A stretch of DNA of 64,000 bases. It comes from Locusta migratoria. Lineage: Eukaryota; Arthropoda; Insecta; Orthoptera; Acrididae. The stretch spans positions 281,547,654 to 281,611,653 of the forward strand of contig CM048747.1 of NCBI GenBank assembly GCA_026315105.1. The letters run 5' to 3'. Positions within the stretch are counted from its first letter, which is position 1, and every line of letters starts with the position of its first letter. A program made the translations under genes and the position numbers. Shown piece by piece: positions 30,913 to 42,812 of the stretch. Under the pieces are notes generated by a model. The model saw only the letters and a program-made list of their open reading frames with translations, ran no database searches and was not told the DNA's origin.

Positions 30913-32631
30913 CTAGACGATCCGTGCGAATACTTCGCACCGTTAATGGAATGACAAAGAAGTTAAGAAAAAATGGAACTAAAGTTGAATGTTCAGGCAT
31001 AGCTTTCTTCAGAATCAATCAATCCAGGCATTTAAAGGCGTAACTGAAAGAGCTTGATTCGCTGAGTGTTGTTATCTTAAAAAGAACTGTTTACCTTAAT
31101 TAGAACCGAAGATATCGTAAAACAAACCGATTAAAATATTCGATGCAATGACAGAAGGATACAGCGTTTGAATGAAAATAAACGATGGACCAACTTAATT
31201 CTGATACTTGATGACATATCTGCGATCGAATGACTTTCGTTTAAAGCAAAAATGATGGAAATCGGTTACATAGAACGGCCTGACCGGCTGACTTTAGTTT
31301 ACAGCAAGGACATCCCCATAAGAAATATACAGAAAAAGGAAGGCGAGAATTATGTAAATTGTGATACTTCAAGACAAATCTGTGGATGAATACCTTCATT
31401 TAAAATGAAAATGAAGGAAATCGGCCGGGTAGTTTGGTCTGGCCGACTGACTATAGGTTTCGTAGATTATTTTAATATATAAGACAATATTGACAAAAAG
31501 ATATCAGAGGCTGTACTCTAATGATAAAGAAGTCAATGGGACCTTAAACACCGATCTTCTTCCTGCCTCGTCCATTTGCTAAAGTAAACGTTAGAATCAG
31601 AATTTTAAAAAAGCATTTACATTTTTTGTTTACAAGTTGGTCATTGTTACATTAAGAAATGAAGTGTCTGAAGTTTAGGGTAACGACCTTATTATTAGCT
31701 CTGTGTTGCATACTGGACACTCAAGACAGCTTAAAGTTCCAATACAGCTTTTCTTTCACCTTCAAAACTTGACGTGAAAATTCAAAATTCCATGGGTTCT
31801 TTTGTTTTATGAATTTGCAACCGGGGTTTGAAACAGAGCATTAAAACCGGGTGGTACTCGGATAACTCTTTCATCCACAGCGATATAAGACAAATTTAAA
31901 CACTCGTTGCACAAGACCTTTACTTGTTCAAGAGTTTTTATAAATAATTGGTGAAATGTTATAGAATTGCATTATAATGAGAATGTTAATACAGATTACA
32001 ATATTTTTCAAAAACGTTTCTCGAAACCAGTGGTGGTACATTAAGTTTAGCACCACCCTGGGTCGTCCTGACTAAAATCTGCCTCTTCATCTGACACACT
32101 CTGGCCTAAGGGTATTTTAGCATACAATATCGTCCTTTAGAATTTCACTGAAGTGTTTCATTATAAACTGAAATGAAAGGTAACGTCTCGAATTACGTGC
32201 AAGACCTTTGATGCATAGTGGTACAAATTTTGAACTCTGAGTTACTCATGAATTTACTTTAGAATAAATCCAAGAAACGTGGAATTTACACTGATTCCAA
32301 ACGCATAGACAGTATTACCTTAGTAATAAGAATCAAGGATATATCACGTAAACACGGACGAAATACGCACTTGACCGCAGAGGGCAAAAAAAACTATCAA
32401 CTCCGTGAAGGCTGTGGGAAATGACTGTCGCCGCAGATGAGCAATACTACTTCTGACACCTCTCAGTCGTTGTGGAAACTACCACCTTACATACAGTGGG
32501 TGGTTCAGGAAATAAACCTTCATTCTGGACGAGTCAGAGCTTCATAATTATATGGTACATTTTTCGTACCACCATGCATTTACGCGAGGCGGAATGGGGG
32601 TACACAAAGCGTACCACCAATCGAAAGAGAT
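30913..32631. other. No recognisable gene (1.7 kb)
   Basis: AT-rich with many stops on all frames. A loosely repeated phrase around GGCCGACTGACT (near 31280 and 31440) is the only internal similarity noticed. Confidence 0.4.
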
Positions 32632-32642
32632 AAACCAGGTGA

Positions 32643-32854
32643 ACGGTTGAGTAGCCGAGCGGTCTAAAGCACCTCGCTGCAGGGCGCGCGGTTACTCGCC
32701 GTGGAGGTTCGAGTCCTCCCTGGGGCATGGGTGTGTGTGTGTTGTCCTTAGGTTAGTTTACCTAGGTTTAAGTAGTTTGTAAGCTACGGACTGATGACCA
32801 CGCAGTTTGGTCCGATAGATTTAAGAAAAACAAAAATAATAATAAAAATAAAAA
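32643..32854 (+). mobile_element. SINE-B, full length with A-rich tail
   Basis: GGTTGAGTAGCCGAGCGGTC head, GGAGGTTCGAGTCC B box, body as SINE-B, then a degenerate (AAT)n/A-rich tail in place of the usual ACAAACATTTGAACA. Perfect 11-bp TSD AAACCAGGTGA at 32632-32642 and 32855-32865. Confidence 0.93.
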
Positions 32855-32889
32855 AAACCAGGTGATTTGGTGACCCTAGGCTAGAGGTG

Positions 32890-33170
32890 CGCGCGCCCAC
32901 AGTCCCACTGCTAGTGACCTGTTGACAGCAGTTCGTTTTGGCACTTTGGGCTCATGAACCGTCTTATCTGTGCTGAGGTGCCAGTACGGTCCACTACTGC
33001 TGCGACGATCTCGGCGGACGTCTGTGCTGTGTGGAGTCCAGATCCTCATCTACTGGTACGAGGATATTCACGTCAACGTGGCACTCAGCATCGTTGCACA
33101 AGTGAAGCAGAGCACGTCCAAATTGTGTGGCAATTCTCCGAAATAACAACGTCGCTACCTGGGTGACCAC
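32890..33170 (-). pseudogene. Tc1-like transposase N-terminal fragment
   Basis: Minus strand reads AEIVAAVVDRTGTSAQIRRF in one frame, matching the helix-turn-helix segment also found at 38.1-38.5 kb (AAVVDRTATTTKIS). Nucleotide similarity between the two copies extends over roughly 200 bp. Very decayed. Confidence 0.5.
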
Positions 33171-33224
33171 GGTTTGAGCGCTTTCAAACTCGCTCAGTCG
33201 GTTCTAGTAACAAGAATACATATC

Positions 33225-34075
33225 CGGGACATTTACATGGGACATGAACATAGGGTACTCTGCAAATCACATACAAGTGCGGGGCAGAGGGTTTATCTAA
33301 CTACCTTTATACTGTTCATCTACTATTCCATTCTCGAATGGCGCGCGGGCAGGAAGAACATCTGAATCCCTCCGTTATTTTGATTATCATTCCTACCTAT
33401 GTAGGTAGGAGTCAACAATATGTTCGCAATCAGAGGAGATTGCTGGCAATTGGAGTTTAGTAAGTAGACCACGCCATCCCAGATACTGTATCACTTCCGT
33501 GACGCTGACTCGTCTGTGTCATGTGACAATAAAAAACGAGCTGCCCTTTTTTCGACTCTTTCGGTGGTTTCCGTCAAACCCACCTGATAAGGATCCCACA
33601 CTGTACAGCAATACTCCAAATCAGGACGTACAAGCGTAGTGTATGGAGTTTCTCTAGTAGTTCTGTTGCATCTTTCAAGTGTTCTGCCAATAAAACGCAG
33701 TCTCTGGTTCGCCTTTCCCACGACATTATCTACGTGTTCTTTCCACTTAGAGTCTGATGTAATAGTAATTCCTAGGTATTTAGTAGAGTTTACGGCCTTC
33801 ACATTTCATTGATTTATCTTGTAAACAAATTTTAACGGATTTATATTTGTACTCATGTCGACGACTGCACACTTCTCATAATTTAGAGTCAATTGCCAAT
33901 TTTTATACCATTCTAATATAGTATGTAGATCGTTCTTCAGTTGGTTTTGATATACAGATGACTTTACTAAGCGATAAATGACGGCGTCATCTGCAGACAA
34001 ACTAGCTCCCAAATCGTTGACATAGGTAAGGAACAGCAGAGGACCAATAACGCTTCCCTGCAACGCCTGTTTGCT
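33225..34075 (-). mobile_element. CR1-like LINE 3' fragment
   Basis: Minus-strand frame 33806-34063: QGSVIGPLLFLTYVNDLGAS (RT block), then SADDAVIYRLVKSS (catalytic ADD, with preceding residues lost). Frame 33491-33802: STKYLGITITSDSKWKEHV, LRFIGRTL, VRPDLEYCCTVWDPYQVGLT and VEKRAARFLL. The 3' non-coding region follows to about 33225. One frame break at about 33804 separates the two. Truncated within RT at 34075. Confidence 0.88.
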
Positions 34076-37000
34076 TCAAACGTTGATGTAACAATGGGCC
34101 TCTAGGCTGTAAACATTCTCTTTTAAAGGGTATACTCAGATGTATCTCTGGCAACTACGTCTCTACGCTACCTGTTTGCATATGGCATCGAAACAATTAT
34201 CCGTACACCTACTATAACAAGTGGTATCTCCCGACATCGGATTAAATTAAACGCTATTTTCTCCATCTGAACACTTTATCTTCATTTGCATTCCAAGTCT
34301 TAATTACATTAAAAATTTCCTCTAAATCCTAAAGTGTGGAAAACATTTCATCCAGTTATTCACAGCTGATGCAGTCGGAAGAATCTCCTTAATTTCATCA
34401 ACATTAATTACTTAATTCATTAGAGGAATCCATTACATCATTTGTTTTTTACTTTAAGAAAAATTCATTACGTAAAGATCTTTTAGAGAGAGAGAGAAAC
34501 CACACCTCGGGTCCAGAAGCAATTTGGCGGCCGCCTTTCAGTCGCTGCTTGACGTATTGATCAAATCTCACAACCTGTTCAGCCGCATTGTCCGTAAAGA
34601 GACCATCGCTTTAAGAGAAACACTTGTAGCCGAGCACACAGCAGCTCGAGGTCGCTAGATTAAATCGATAGCTGTCAGCGCGAGTCAACGTGTGCCCAGG
34701 GGCACGTGCTCTGCCACGCTGTTACCGAGGCGCCAAGTGCAAATGACTTCCTCTGCTCTGCTATTGTGTCCGCATTCAAAGAGCCCAAGCGCTTCACAAC
34801 TCTCATAACGATGCAATAAAATCACCATATTGCACCTCGTGTGGGCATACGCCTTTTCGAGATGCCGCGCTAGGTAATGCTTCTATGGAGCTGCAGGCTT
34901 CCCTAGTATAAACTTTCTAATTAGTTAAAAACAGCCTCATATAACGAAAACGTAGAGCTAAAATAATATCCCATGCTACGAAGTAGAAATAAATAAGGAA
35001 CTTTTCAGAAGACAACTCAGAATCTACGCAGTTGGATAAATAAGCTACTGATACGGAAACGCAGAACTGAGTTTGATTGTTTTTTGTCTGTATGTGACAC
35101 TTCTTTATGAGTATTATGAAGGGGCACAATGCTATTTTCTTTCTTACTAGCACATCATTTATAATGAATCATTCTACTCTGGGAAAATTTATACCAGAAT
35201 CAAACTATTCTGCTCTCTTTGATATACTGAAATGTATCGTTCTCCAAATAATTCTGATTAATGGCAGTAAATAATACTAATTCATATTATGTAACATATC
35301 CACAAGGAAGCAGTTGTTTCTCTGTATACAGTTTTTGCTGGGAACTGTTACCAGGCGATATTAAATATCGATAAAATTTTTATCTCTAATATATTGACAT
35401 TGCTAACACTTTCTGATCGTCACTGGCTTGTTTCTGAACGAAGAAGTCTCTCTTCTTCCGCCGGTTTTCTGTTACCGTAGTTTGTAGATGTTTCGAAGAA
35501 GATTAGCTATTTCGAATGTAATAAAAGAATAGTTAGTACTTTGCAAACAACATCTTTCAGATTGCAACTGAAATTTACTTTAAACTATTTCATTTTATAT
35601 TACAGTTATTTGAAACGTCCCACACATGATCATGAGTCAGGTGTACCAAAGTATCTGTAGTATTATCCCAAAGAAACCAGTATTCACTATTTTGTTAGTG
35701 TACACTAAGACTATTAAAAGAAAAATCTCATATGATTACAAACTATTTGTGTCTAAAATTTAAAACTCTATGACAAGCAAAAAATTCTTGTGCATACTAT
35801 ATGCAACTAGAAAAACACCTCAGTAATATCTAAATATATCCTCATAGTATACTGATTAATTGCATTATTGGCAAGTACCCTCCGGATTAGAAAACTGCAA
35901 ATTTGTACTCTTTGCTAAAAGAAAGGAAGAAAAGGAGAGAGAGAGAAAGAAAAGGAAAAAAAAAGTTGTATGGTTTTTGAATTTCTCCCGGCGTACACCC
36001 GTAGATATTTTGATTAAAAAAGTGGTACCTTATATAGCTTCCCTACTTTGTAGAAAGTACAACTTTATTAAGAAAAACAAAAGCTAACGAAAGAAATATC
36101 TCAATTTCCAAACGACATTCTTTGTTTACGCAATTGCAAAAAGCTTAACACCTTTATCTTAAAAAAAAGTACTAGTAAACCACCAGGGCGTAAACATAAT
36201 TGAATAACACCGGTGAAGTAAAATAGTAATACTATCTGTTGTCATCTTTGATCAAACAAGAACAATAGTTATTTATTTTCTTATCATTATGGAGACTGGT
36301 TGTATTTTCCGATAATTGATGTCTCGCTATTAGTAAATGGTCTGTAATTTTTGAGTTTATAATATCATCAAATATTAGAAAATAATCAAGTAGATGTGTT
36401 GAAAGATTTCCTTGTATTCAGTCTTGTAGGTTTTGGAAAACCCCTCCATATCAAATACGGAAATATGGAGATATTTGTGGTCCATATTAATAGCATGACT
36501 GGTATCGCAAGTAGTAAGTGCAAAAATACGTTGCGATTATGTGCTCGAGTCTAATTCGCTTAAATATAAGGACAAAAGTCCATATCATGAAAGGAAGTGT
36601 AATTAATCTTATGCAGAATAGCAAAACACTAGGGAGTCATTCCGTTACCGGATAAGGGGTGTACGACGCGAATTTATTGTTATTAATTCCGCAACGGGCG
36701 TGATAATTGCGAGCCTTATTTCACAGCCAGAGCAGCCAGGTGAAGACCCACGTGCCGTATGTCGGTGCTGATGCTGCCAAAGTCAGCGCGTCCCAGGGGA
36801 ACAGTAAGCTTTTTTCGGATCTTCTATATCGGCAGCGGAGCCACGAACCGCGCTCTGTTACTAGCTGACTAGACGCAAGATTACCGCACCTATGCAAGCC
36901 CCTGTTCTCCTTTTTCTAACGAAATCACTCCAGTGTCAATCATGACTTTAATTTATGATGCTGACATTTAATACCTATCCTGTAGCCCACAAACCTAGCT

Positions 37001-37285
37001 TGGCCATTCTGTTCAGGGGAGTAATGACCCTGTTGTTTATTCCCTTTAAAAAATCCCAAACAGTAACAACAAATCTTCAGGGTGCAGTCTTTGGTTAATA
37101 CTTGATAGTATCTTTTTTATTTCTCTATACAGGTCTGACGCAACCCAATACTCATTTTTGTTCACCTTTGTACTCAAGCTACTGGTATAATCTTATATGC
37201 TTTCCTCATTTCTGGTATTTTAATTTTTCCCAATTTAGTTTTATGGCACTCGGCTATGTGTTCTGTCTATCCATTTGCTTTCACT
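34076..37285. other. No recognisable gene (3.2 kb)
   Basis: A (GA)n tract at 34486-34498, a GC-richer patch at 34540-34790 and AT-rich sequence elsewhere. Short frames (34917-35153, 35860-36087) show no motif. No repeats recognised apart from the possible PLE tail at 35965-36030. Confidence 0.4.
35965..36030. repeat. Possible PLE tail fragment
   Basis: TTTCTCCCGGCGTA followed by CACCCGTAGATATTTTGATT. The first part matches the 3' end of the 24.3-kb PLE directly, and the second resembles the complement of the adjacent part (ATCAAAATATCCACGAGTG). So it looks like two PLE end pieces in inverted arrangement. Confidence 0.3.
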
Positions 37286-37328
37286 TCCTGTTATCTCTGT
37301 CTCTCTCTCTCTCTCTTTCTCTCTGTCG

Positions 37329-37368
<40 letters not shown>

Positions 37369-37425
37369 CTCTCTGTCTCTCTCTCGCTCTGTCTCTCTGT
37401 GTGTCTGTCCCTCTCTTTCTCTCTT
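37285..37425. repeat. (CT)n / TCTCTG-rich low-complexity tract
   Basis: About 140 bp of CT dinucleotides with interspersed G. It generates serine/leucine and arginine/glutamate frames on both strands that are not genes. Confidence 0.93.
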
Positions 37426-37644
37426 GCGCACGCGCGATCGTGCGTTTTCCTAGCTTGTTCAGAAGTTCTGCAATTGGTTCCGGAACTGTCGAACATACGG
37501 ATACTGTTTCTACTTTCCCATTCGCTGTCTGCAACTAAAATTCATTGATTTATACGCTACATCGCCTATTTCCTCCGTCCCCTCCATAATATTTGACGAA
37601 ACACTCTCAGTATTGTTTGTTCCATCAGCTCATGTCAATATACA

Positions 37645-37842
37645 AAAAATGTTCAAATGTTAGTATAGCTTATGGAACTTAACTACGGGGTCATCAGCCC
37701 CTACTTACAAACTACTTATGAACTAGCTAACACTAAGGACGGCACAAATATCCATGCCCGAGGGGGGATTCGAACCCCCGACCGTAGTGGCCGTGCATAC
37801 CGTGACCTGCTCGCCTCAGTCCCCTCGGCCACCGCGGCCGCC
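37645..37842 (-). mobile_element. SINE-A, full length
   Basis: Reverse copy with B-box complement GGATTCGAACCCC. Perfect 11-bp TSD GTCAATATACA at 37634-37644 and 37843-37853. Confidence 0.93.
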
Positions 37843-38099
37843 GTCAATATACACTTCCAGAAGAAAAAAATTAGTTCACCTGAAAAGTCGATGTCAATTT
37901 TGAACCGATGATGTCACTTGCCATCTGGAGGATAGTAGGAGTGCTGATAATGGATTCAACGTCGTCAGCCAACAGATAAAGTCGTAACGTAGTTGCCAGA
38001 GCGCCTTCTGCATGTGCCTTTAAACAGGGAATGTTTACTACGTTGACGCTCGCGTGATTTCAACGTGAGAATGGAAAGCGCGCCATGCACAGGAGCACT

Positions 38100-38560
38100 C
38101 CTACATCCTACAGCCAACTTTGAGGGTCGCAGGGTGGCCCCCTCAGAGAATTGCCACTCAAAGTGACAGTGCTGCAACGTCCTGCAACGAGGGTGGTTTC
38201 ACACCCTAAACAAGGTTCTAGACGTCCACGCAGCACAGACATCCACCTAGATCGATGTACTGTGACGGCAGCAGTGGTAGATCGTACAGCTACCACAACA
38301 AAGATAAGCTAATTCGCGAGTCTAGAAGTGTCAACACCAACTGTTCCTAACCTGTTACTAGCTGGTAGTCTACAGGCAAGCATACCTCTAGCCCGTGTTT
38401 CATTCATGCCAGAACATCGAGGTGCACAGCTAGATTGGTACCACAATCTAACATACCAGTCACGACACTCGAACGAATGTTTGTTCCCCAGCGCGACAGC
38501 TACGCACCAAGTGGTCAGCAGGGGACACTACTGAGTTAGCGGTATTTCGTGCGTTGTACG
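38100..38560 (+). pseudogene. Tc1-like transposase N-terminal relic
   Basis: Forward reading GSRRPRSTDIHLDRCTVTAA, then VVDRTATTTKIS, a stop, then VSTPTVPNLLLAGSLQASIP, LARVSFMPEHRGAQLDWYHN. The order (basic linker, second helix-turn-helix, R/K-rich LxxxHRxxRLxW) is that of Tc1-like N-termini before the catalytic domain. The catalytic part is absent or unrecognisable here. Confidence 0.65.
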
Positions 38561-39480
38561 GCGGCTTACTTGTAGTTTATATTCGTGATGCTTTCCGGAA
38601 CTGGAAATGGTTGTAGTACAATAAAATGTACCAAAAACCAGAAAAAATAACTCATCTGTTTGTTTTCATATTTCCTAAGGACACTGAGAGAAATGTAACA
38701 ATAATTCTGCTGAAAAGTTTCCGTTTACGATTCATCCGAAAATTGCATTTATATAGTGATTGTTTGACCTTTTTAGGAGTATTAAATGGTTCATGGTGTA
38801 TATAAACAACTATGTACTGCAGTCTGGATGTCCAAAGGTGCAGAAAAAAACGTATGATAGGCCAAAGGTATAAAGTAACATTGTGAAGAATGTGCTACAA
38901 AAACTCTGAAACCTTATACTTTATTAAAGGCAAATATTAACACCAAACTCAGATCTGGGCGTCAGTGGTCATACTATTCTTTTTTTCGGAAATATACTTT
39001 TAAGTGTAAAAAACAGTTCGTATTTCAACTATTAGTTGGAAACATCTCATCCGACACAGAACAAAAGAAAGAGGAAAGTCGTAGTTTTGCTAAAAGTTGT
39101 CCTAAAAACTAAAACGCAAAAAGAAATGGATCTGCACGGTACGCTTCTTAGGCTTACATTACTTCCGTTTCAATGGGGAAAGCTGCAAAATATTCGGAGG
39201 CACATGTTACTGCGTGAGTAGGTTCTAGCTTTCATCGCTTCATTTATCAGTTTTAGTTCCACTACCGTTTATTTATGCATCATCCGTTTCGTCTGTTAAA
39301 CTAAAACCTTTGTATCTAAAATAAAACACTCGTAGAAAAGGGAGCGAGAATGAAGTGTTATTGGTACGATATATATGACGTTAACAGGCGGCTCCCGTGC
39401 TCGCCGCTTGGAGCGCTAGTGTCGTCAGGCGGTAACTGATTTTACACCAGTGAGTGTCGTGACTGGTATGACTGTCTTGG
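38561..39480. other. No recognisable gene
   Basis: AT-rich; a 61-codon frame at 39036-39221 has no motif. Confidence 0.4.
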
Positions 39481-39489
39481 TACCATTAG

Positions 39490-40016
39490 TGGATCACTGG
39501 GAAGGTGGAATGTCGGGCCGTAGTCTACAATGATTCTTCCTACACAAAATTTAAGACTATTTGCGCGTTGACGTACACCTGGCGAGCGCTGTCGCGTACC
39601 GTGTATTTGTCCAAGACAGAGTGGGCCACCCTACGCTCTTGTGTGAACGCTGAACATCGTGTGGTACGTGCAGAATGGGGTAAGACGCATTTTCTTGCTA
39701 CTTCTGCAACATGGAGGTGGTGTGTCGTACCGACAGGATGTTGCTTGCACCTAAAATTCAACGTGCTCTGGAGTGCAGCAACTTTCCTGGCAGCAAAATT
39801 TCCGGACCTGTCTCCAGTCGAGCGCGTGTGGGATACGTTGTCATGACAACTGACTCGTGCAAGTCGTCAGCCCTACAATTCTTGGAGAACTACGTGAAAT
39901 AGTTTACCAGATGTGCAATAATGTGTTGGAAGACAATATTCGCCATATGTATGATGGAAAGGGTACCAAAATCAGCACTTGGATTCCCGCCTGTGGAGAC
40001 ATGTATCGACATTTGA
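39490..40016 (+). pseudogene. Tc1-like transposase C-terminal relic
   Basis: 39505-39846 frame ends AAKFPDLSPVERVWDTLS, the third catalytic region DLSPxExxW of Tc1-like transposases. After a frameshift: LGELREIVYQMCNNVLEDNI and RHMYDGKGT, the C-terminal helix region. The upstream 200 bp are decayed. Confidence 0.65.
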
Positions 40017-41903
40017 GCTATTAGTCATAAGTCAATTTCATGTGCTCCTTGTGCACTGTTTGAACATAAAATCTTCAGTGAATTACAATATCCTTAGAGG
40101 GTCTACTAATTTTTAATTCGGGCCATGTATTTGCCGGAGAAGAGATGACACCGTCACATTTTTAATTGTCCAAGTAATAAATATTGTTTCTGAACAAGTT
40201 TCGAAATTCATATTTTTCTTCTTACCTCACACTTTCAAAATTTGCATTAATATTTTAAAACATTTCAGTTTCACTCGTATTATTCACAAATAAAACCTCT
40301 CAAAGAAAATCACAATCACTCTTCTTGGGTATGAATTCACATTCAATGGTAAAAGTTCGAGAATATTTCATCCTGTCTTTCTAATAGATATAATAGTAGC
40401 TCTTTCTTTCGTCTATTCACTAACTCTTTCTTCTGCCTCCTTTTCGTTTGCAGGTGGTTTTCTCCATGAGGCTGATATCAGAAGGCGATCACTAACTGCT
40501 CTTCAATATTAAAAAGTAATCTACCGTAAAAGCAGTTTTCTGTCTTGCTTTGCCGTCATTTTCATTGTCCTGCACTATCTGGGACTGCAGAGATTTTTTC
40601 CTGAACACATTTGTACCTCTTATTTCCATTTCAACTTGCTTTTACAATACATTTAATATAACTGTTCGAAAGTCCTACAGCTTTCAGGCCCAAAATCATC
40701 TTTCCTTCACTTAGATAGTCTGTAAAAGTAAATATTTGCACCAGGCAGGCCGAACGCGATCTCAGCTGAGGTCTAACGGCCAAAAATGCCACACAATCGC
40801 AGTTGAAAAGTTCATAAATATTCTACCAATAATCTAGAGCTGCTTGCATCAAAGTTCACATGCTAAAGCCAGAAAGTCAATAATCCATACTCTAATATTA
40901 TAAATACGAAAGAAGCTCTGTCTGTTACGCTTTCACAACTAAATCTCTTAACCGATTTGGATGAAATTGTGTCTGAAAATAGCTTGAACGCTGAAGGAGA
41001 ACGTAATTCAAGATATTTATTTCAAGTATATAGTTTGAAATATGGAACAGCTAAGCATCGAAATTTCTCTAATAGCTTCTGAGACAATTGAAGGCTCCTC
41101 GGAAAACCACTCTTTCTTTGACTTTTAAAATTCATGACATTTATATTCCTTTAATGGTCGACATGTTGTACGTAATACGATTCACCATATTGTAAATGCT
41201 TGCACAAGACGTCAACGTTTTCACACCGCCGAACGAATTTCTATTAAACTTGAATCCTGCATAATTTACACATTGCATAACGTAGAACTTTTTCGGCTAA
41301 CGGTTTAGTCACGATATAACAGAGTTTCTTTTCGTATTTAATAATATCTTTATTTGCATCATGATAAAGAAAGGGCAGTATTTACCGTCATTCTACGCTC
41401 AATATATATCTCATTCGGAAATTGGAAACTGCATCCTGGATCCTGATGATCTAGTCATATCTTAAGAACAAAGTTTCGAAATTATTGTACTTTGACACGC
41501 GTGTAAAGACATCAACGCGAGCACAGTGTGAGTATTATTAGTATCAAGGAAGGAACCAAAGGGTAAGAAAGAATTTTTGCATTCTATTTTCCTGAATGAC
41601 GTCCACACCCCTTAAAAGCGATGGTATGCAGAAACTCTTCTTTAACATAAGTTAAAATACAGTCAAAGTACTTAATGGGAGTTTTATTACGAACCCAACT
41701 GTAAATATGATACGGAGGTGCCATATATATAAAACTTTTTGTTATCCACCTTACTATTGACTATAATGGAAAGAGCTGACAAGCTTATATGGAAAATGGT
41801 AAAACTGAGAATTAGAGTGTCACCTTTTTACGCCACATGGCAGCACTTTACATGCTGTGGTGAAACCACGCTGGCAAGTTAGTTGAATGCCTGAAATATA
41901 AAC
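40017..41903. other. No recognisable gene (1.9 kb)
   Basis: AT-rich. 40895-40990 contains a phrase (TATTATAAATACGAAAGAAG and CCGATTTGGATGAAATTG) like a dispersed arthropod repeat, but I cannot bound it. Confidence 0.35.
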
Positions 41904-41915
41904 AAAATCATAGTG

Positions 41916-42352
41916 ACTAATTAAAACTTCTGGGCTGAGAGGCCGTGGTCGAAAAGTAGAAATTCCTTCCCCTGACGTTTCATTGCCGGCTGCGGGCAAC
42001 ATCTTCTGAGGTGAGAAGATGTTGCCCGCAGCCGGCAACGAAACGTTAGGGAAAGGAATTTCTACTGTTCGACCACGGCCTCTCAGCCCGGAAGTTTTAA
42101 TTACTGAAGACGCCGGCCGTGAAAGCCTACACGTTATGAATAAAATCGCCGGCCGCGGTGGCCGCGGGGATTGAGGCGCTTCAGTCACGGTCTGCACGGC
42201 CACTGCGGTCGGGGGTTCGAATCCCCCCTCGGGCATGGATATTTGTGCGGTCCTAGTTCGTTAGTAGTTCATAAGTAGTTTGTAAGTTTAGGGACTGATG
42301 ATCCCGTAGTTAAGTCCCATAGACTATACAAATATTTGAACATTTTATGAAT
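41916..42352 (+). mobile_element. Foldback element with 12-bp TSD, carrying a nested SINE
   Basis: Arms 41917-42012 and 42013-42104 are almost perfectly complementary with essentially no loop (AAGATGTTGCCCGCAGCCGG region). The tail GACGCCGGCCGTGAAAGCCT leads to 42133, then comes a SINE-A insert. The direct repeat AAAATCATAGTG lies at 41904-41915 and, across the SINE, at 42353-42364. Modules: minus CAGAAGA then GTTGCC...GGCAA then GAAACGTC; plus GAGAAGA then GTTGCC...GGCAAC then GAAACGTTAG. Its end CCGGCCGTGAAAGCCT matches the end of the 61.9-kb element, so the two are one family. Confidence 0.82.
42148..42344 (+). mobile_element. SINE-A nested in foldback end
   Basis: 197 bp, GCCGGCCGCGGTGGCCGCGG head, GGGGGTTCGAATCCCCCC T-arm. 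Perfect 14-bp TSD TTATGAATAAAATC at 42134-42147 and 42345-42358, overlapping the foldback's own TSD, which fixes the insertion order. Confidence 0.95.
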
Positions 42353-42776
42353 AAAATCATAGTGCCTCACTCACAAAAGCAATCAGATAAGACACTATGT
42401 TTTAGATAATATTCTTTGGTGCAAAGTTTACTTTCTACCTTAATTACATCAACTGAGTCCCAATCAAGCTTCCTCTCTTAAGTTCCTTAATATTACCCAT
42501 TGTTGAGGGTGGACAGGTGAGAGAATATGTGAATCTGTTCCGCTGCTAAACTTAACCAATGTGGTGTGATGTAATAACATAGTTGGCCTTCGGTATGGCC
42601 AAGACCAAACATCTGTTATTGTAAACGATGTTTTGAGTAAACTAATTTTCTAGCACAGATTCCGATTTTGTAATATATAATTTGTAGAGTGCCTGCCTTG
42701 TTTCAAATTTATTTAGCTGCCTGAAGAGCTATGATTAAATGATAATGATATGGGGGGAGGGGGGGCATATTGTATT

Positions 42777-42779
<3 letters not shown>

Positions 42780-42811
<32 letters not shown>
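42780..42811. repeat. Poly(T) run, about 32 bp
   Basis: Uninterrupted T run, preceded by a G-rich stretch (GGGGGGAGGGGGGG near 42753). Confidence 0.85.

Positions 42812-42812
<1 letters not shown>

Noticed and set aside
37102..37548. 148-codon serine/leucine-rich frame
   Set aside because: Produced by the (CT)n low-complexity tract; other frames and the complement also appear open.
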